Assembly: GCA_016841525.1 (NCBI GenBank) | Contig: JAENYZ010000003.1 | Coordinates: 475,235 to 539,234 of the forward strand | DNA: 64,000 bases | Direction of reading: 5' to 3' | DNA from: Anaerolineaceae bacterium | GTDB lineage: Bacteria; Chloroflexota; Anaerolineae; Anaerolineales; Anaerolineaceae | Shown here: in pieces, positions 61,894-64,000 of the stretch | Position numbering within the stretch: position 1 is the first letter of the stretch | Layout: each line of letters begins with the position of its first letter | Notes under the pieces: generated by a model | Database searches by the model: none | The model's input: only the letters and a program-made list of their open reading frames with translations | Told to the model about the DNA's origin: nothing | Translations under genes and position numbers: made by a program

Positions 61894-64000
61894 ATGCAAA
61901 GCGAAATGTTTTTAAAGAAACTTGGACGATCAGGTTTTTCCCGATTTATGGACAAGGTGATTCGGATTTTTATTATCCTGGTGTATCTTTTGACAACCAG
62001 CGGTCTGTCGACCATGCGGGTTCAGGCGCAGGAAACGGGGCTTGACTATGTCAGGGCAAATACAACAATTACGGGCATCTTGACTGGCTTTACAGCACAA
62101 TTCCCTGATGTCATCCCGCAGGATGTTGTTGATGCTGGTTACTTTATCAACTCAAGGATGACTTTGGGAGATCCTTTACCAGAAGGCACTTTGGTTACAT
62201 TTGAAAGGGATGGGATCGTTTATGGACCCTTTTCTCTGTCAGGTACAGGGCCATTCTGGTATACCGAAATTATTGGCGGCACATTAGCAAATTCTGCACC
62301 TTTTGATCACACATACGACAATGCTGTAGAAAATTACAGCATTACTTTTTCTGGCAATACTGTGCCAATAGAAACGACCCTTACGATTGAATCGGTGATT
62401 TCTCAGGATATTACAGACTTTGATCCTGGCGAAGTTATTGCTTCAATCGTTTTCAGTTTAGATGAAATTGACCCCATCCTGGAAAATGTCAATCCGCCTG
62501 AAGGAGCGGTGGTTTTAAGTGCTGACGGCAGCTTTATCTGGGAAGTGGATACGGCGGATGCAGGTGATAACTTATATGAGCTGGAAGTTGACCACAGCAT
62601 GGAAGCAAGCTTAACTGAATTCAGTGTGTACGCCAGTGAGACGGATCCATACGGCGGTGAAGGTGATACATTTGCTGCAGCAGGTGTTTCTGTTTTATAT
62701 AATCCGACCGAACAAAAGTGGACGATTGATTTTGGATCTGGTGTTACGGATGCCTTTATTGCCAATGGTGGGATTACTTTCTATATCGTGTTGAAAGACC
62801 AGGCTGGCAATACGTGGGGGTCAATGAGCCCAACTTCGGACGCAAACACCTTTGCATACACATTCACTAGAGACATGACATTGCCGACTCTTACAGGGGT
62901 CAACCCGGTTGAGGGGAATGTGGTATTAAGCGCTGAGGACACATTTGTTTGGGAGGTGGATGCAGCCGATGCAGGCGGCAACCTGTATGAACTGGAGATT
63001 GACCACAGCATGGCGAGCACTTTCCCTGAATTCAGCGTATATGCCAGTGCGACAGACCCTTATGGGGGTGAAAGTGCCACATTTACGTCTGCAGGTGTCT
63101 CGGTTTTATATAATGCGACCGATGAGAAGTGGACGATTGACTTTGGAACCGCTGTTACGGATGCCTTTATTGCAAATGGTGGGATTACTTTCTATATTGT
63201 GTTGAAGGATGATGCTGGGAACCAGTGGGGGACGATGTATGGGACTACGCCAGAGAACACTTTTATTTATGATTTAACAGAATTAGAGCCATTGACCTCG
63301 GCTTCAATTGACGGGACTGCTCAATACGGCAATACGCTGATAGCGGTGGTGGTGCCGATTGGTGCCACAGCCAATTATCAATGGAAGATTTCCGGTACAG
63401 TGGATGGCACGTATACAAACATCACAGATGCGACGAACAGCACATACGCAATTGCAGCAGGTGATGTTGGCAAATACATCAAGGTAGAGGCAACAGGCAC
63501 AGGTGCTTATACGGACACGGTAAATAGTAGTCCTTTAATGATCTCAAAGGCGGATGCCACGGTGACGCTGGCAAGTCTGGCGCACACCTATGATGGGACA
63601 GCGAAGTCAGCCACAGCGACGACGGTTCCGGAAGGGTTGACAGTGAGCTTCACCTATGATGGTTCACCCACGGCACCGACAGATGCAGGCAGTTATGAGG
63701 TGGTGGGGACGATCGTTGATGACAATTATGAAGGATCAGCGACAGATACCCTGGTGATCTCAAAGGCGGATGCCACGGTGACGCTGGCAAGTCTGGCGCA
63801 CACCTATGATGGGACAGCGAAGTCAGCCACAGCGACGACGGTTCCGGAAGGGTTGACAGTGAGCTTCACCTATGATGGTTCACCCACGGCACCGACAGAT
63901 GCAGGCAGTTATGAGGTGGTGGGGACGATCGTTGATGACAATTATGAAGGATCAGCGACAGATACCCTGGTGATCTCAAAGGCGGATGCCACGGTGACGC
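61894..64000 (+). CDS. Large secreted repeat protein with MBG-type domains (partial, continues past end)
   Basis: The frame is open from ATG 61894 (AGGAGG 8 nt upstream) to the window end, about 702 codons. It has a signal peptide (hydrophobic run IRIFIILVYLLTTSG, cleavage near VQAQ), a unique N-terminal part to about residue 190, two imperfect 130-residue beta repeats (SVYASETDPYGGEG and SVYASATDPYGGES), then at least two identical 72-residue MBG-like units (ADATVTLASLAHTYDGTAKS). Such proteins are usually surface adhesins or sheath proteins. The C-terminus is not seen. Confidence 0.85.
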   Translation, partial: MQSEMFLKKLGRSGFSRFMDKVIRIFIILVYLLTTSGLSTMRVQAQETGLDYVRANTTITGILTGFTAQFPDVIPQDVVDAGYFINSRMTLGDPLPEGTLVTFERDGIVYGPFSLSGTGPFWYTEIIGGTLANSAPFDHTYDNAVENYSITFSGNTVPIETTLTIESVISQDITDFDPGEVIASIVFSLDEIDPILENVNPPEGAVVLSADGSFIWEVDTADAGDNLYELEVDHSMEASLTEFSVYASETDPYGGEGDTFAAAGVSVLYNPTEQKWTIDFGSGVTDAFIANGGITFYIVLKDQAGNTWGSMSPTSDANTFAYTFTRDMTLPTLTGVNPVEGNVVLSAEDTFVWEVDAADAGGNLYELEIDHSMASTFPEFSVYASATDPYGGESATFTSAGVSVLYNATDEKWTIDFGTAVTDAFIANGGITFYIVLKDDAGNQWGTMYGTTPENTFIYDLTELEPLTSASIDGTAQYGNTLIAVVVPIGATANYQWKISGTVDGTYTNITDATNSTYAIAAGDVGKYIKVEATGTGAYTDTVNSSPLMISKADATVTLASLAHTYDGTAKSATATTVPEGLTVSFTYDGSPTAPTDAGSYEVVGTIVDDNYEGSATDTLVISKADATVTLASLAHTYDGTAKSATATTVPEGLTVSFTYDGSPTAPTDAGSYEVVGTIVDDNYEGSATDTLVISKADATVT
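63541..63972 (+). repeat. Perfect 216-bp tandem repeat in the MBG gene
   Basis: Two identical 216-bp units (63541-63756 and 63757-63972), beginning ATCTCAAAGGCGGATGCC; a third copy starts at 63973 and leaves the window. No difference was seen by eye, so the expansion is recent or under gene conversion. 216 bp is 72 codons, so the frame is kept. Confidence 0.95.

Overview
The window looks like a chromosome segment of a Chloroflexota bacterium, most likely class Anaerolineae. This is an inference from gene content: an archaeal-type HMG-CoA synthase beside a class II HMG-CoA reductase, an R3H/AAA ATPase next to tmk, an MGDG-synthase-like glycosyltransferase, a short bacterial GH3 protein, a KorDABC ferredoxin oxidoreductase, and secreted proteins with TPTPT-type linkers. 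No rRNA, tRNA, CRISPR array, prophage or transposase gene was seen. Most of the window is ordinary housekeeping sequence; the novelty lies in a few genes and in the intergenic repeats.

Layout. 0.5-7 kb: zinc-ribbon SpoU methyltransferase, an ABC transporter pair, macro-domain, GNAT, VOC and DinB proteins, a DUF1801 gene broken by an amber codon, and an Ig-TM-zinc-ribbon protein. 7-9.6 kb: pdxS-pdxT and a GNAT gene with a probable non-ATG start. 9.7-16.7 kb: R3H ATPase, tmk, a DsbA-cyclophilin fusion lipoprotein, PrsW, PlsC, DUF951 and a glycolipid glycosyltransferase. 16.7-19.1 kb: tsaE-tsaB-rimI-udg, with a recognisable promoter. 19.2-24.2 kb: UDP-sugar dehydrogenase, epimerase, flippase and GH3. 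25-30.5 kb: htpG, thiolase, PfkB kinase and an HExxH protein. 30.7-33.5 kb: korDABC, closed by a clear terminator. 33.6-42.3 kb: DegT aminotransferase, PH-domain protein, DUF92, pepT, glutaminyl cyclase, Hsp20, methyltransferase and a sensor kinase. 42.5-46.1 kb: HMG-CoA reductase, HMG-CoA synthase and a thiolase-like protein (upper mevalonate pathway). 46-53.5 kb: galE, msrQ-msrP-rhodanese, M50 protease, GIY-YIG, CAP-LysM protein and selD. 53.8-60.1 kb: DUF6159 protein, heterodimeric ABC exporter, class I amidotransferase and rplS. 60.5-64 kb: cohesin-like cell-surface protein and a large MBG-repeat surface protein that runs off the end.

Main discoveries. (1) selD is a selenoprotein gene: an in-frame UGA at codon 22, in the active-site loop, splits it for a standard gene caller. 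The full frame starts at 53511, and a bSECIS-like hairpin follows the UGA. (2) The thiolase of the mevalonate cluster has Asp91 where the nucleophilic Cys should be. (3) A 355-bp MITE-like element (49659-50013) has 17-bp perfect inverted repeats and 8-10-bp flanking direct repeats, and abuts the promoter of the rhodanese gene. (4) Seven intergenic loci carry degenerate repeats with a strict 7-bp period and a shared vocabulary on both strands, comparable to the heptameric STRR repeats of cyanobacteria. (5) The gaps around 53.5-55.2 and 60.1-60.5 kb are mosaics of hairpin elements, some duplicated between loci.
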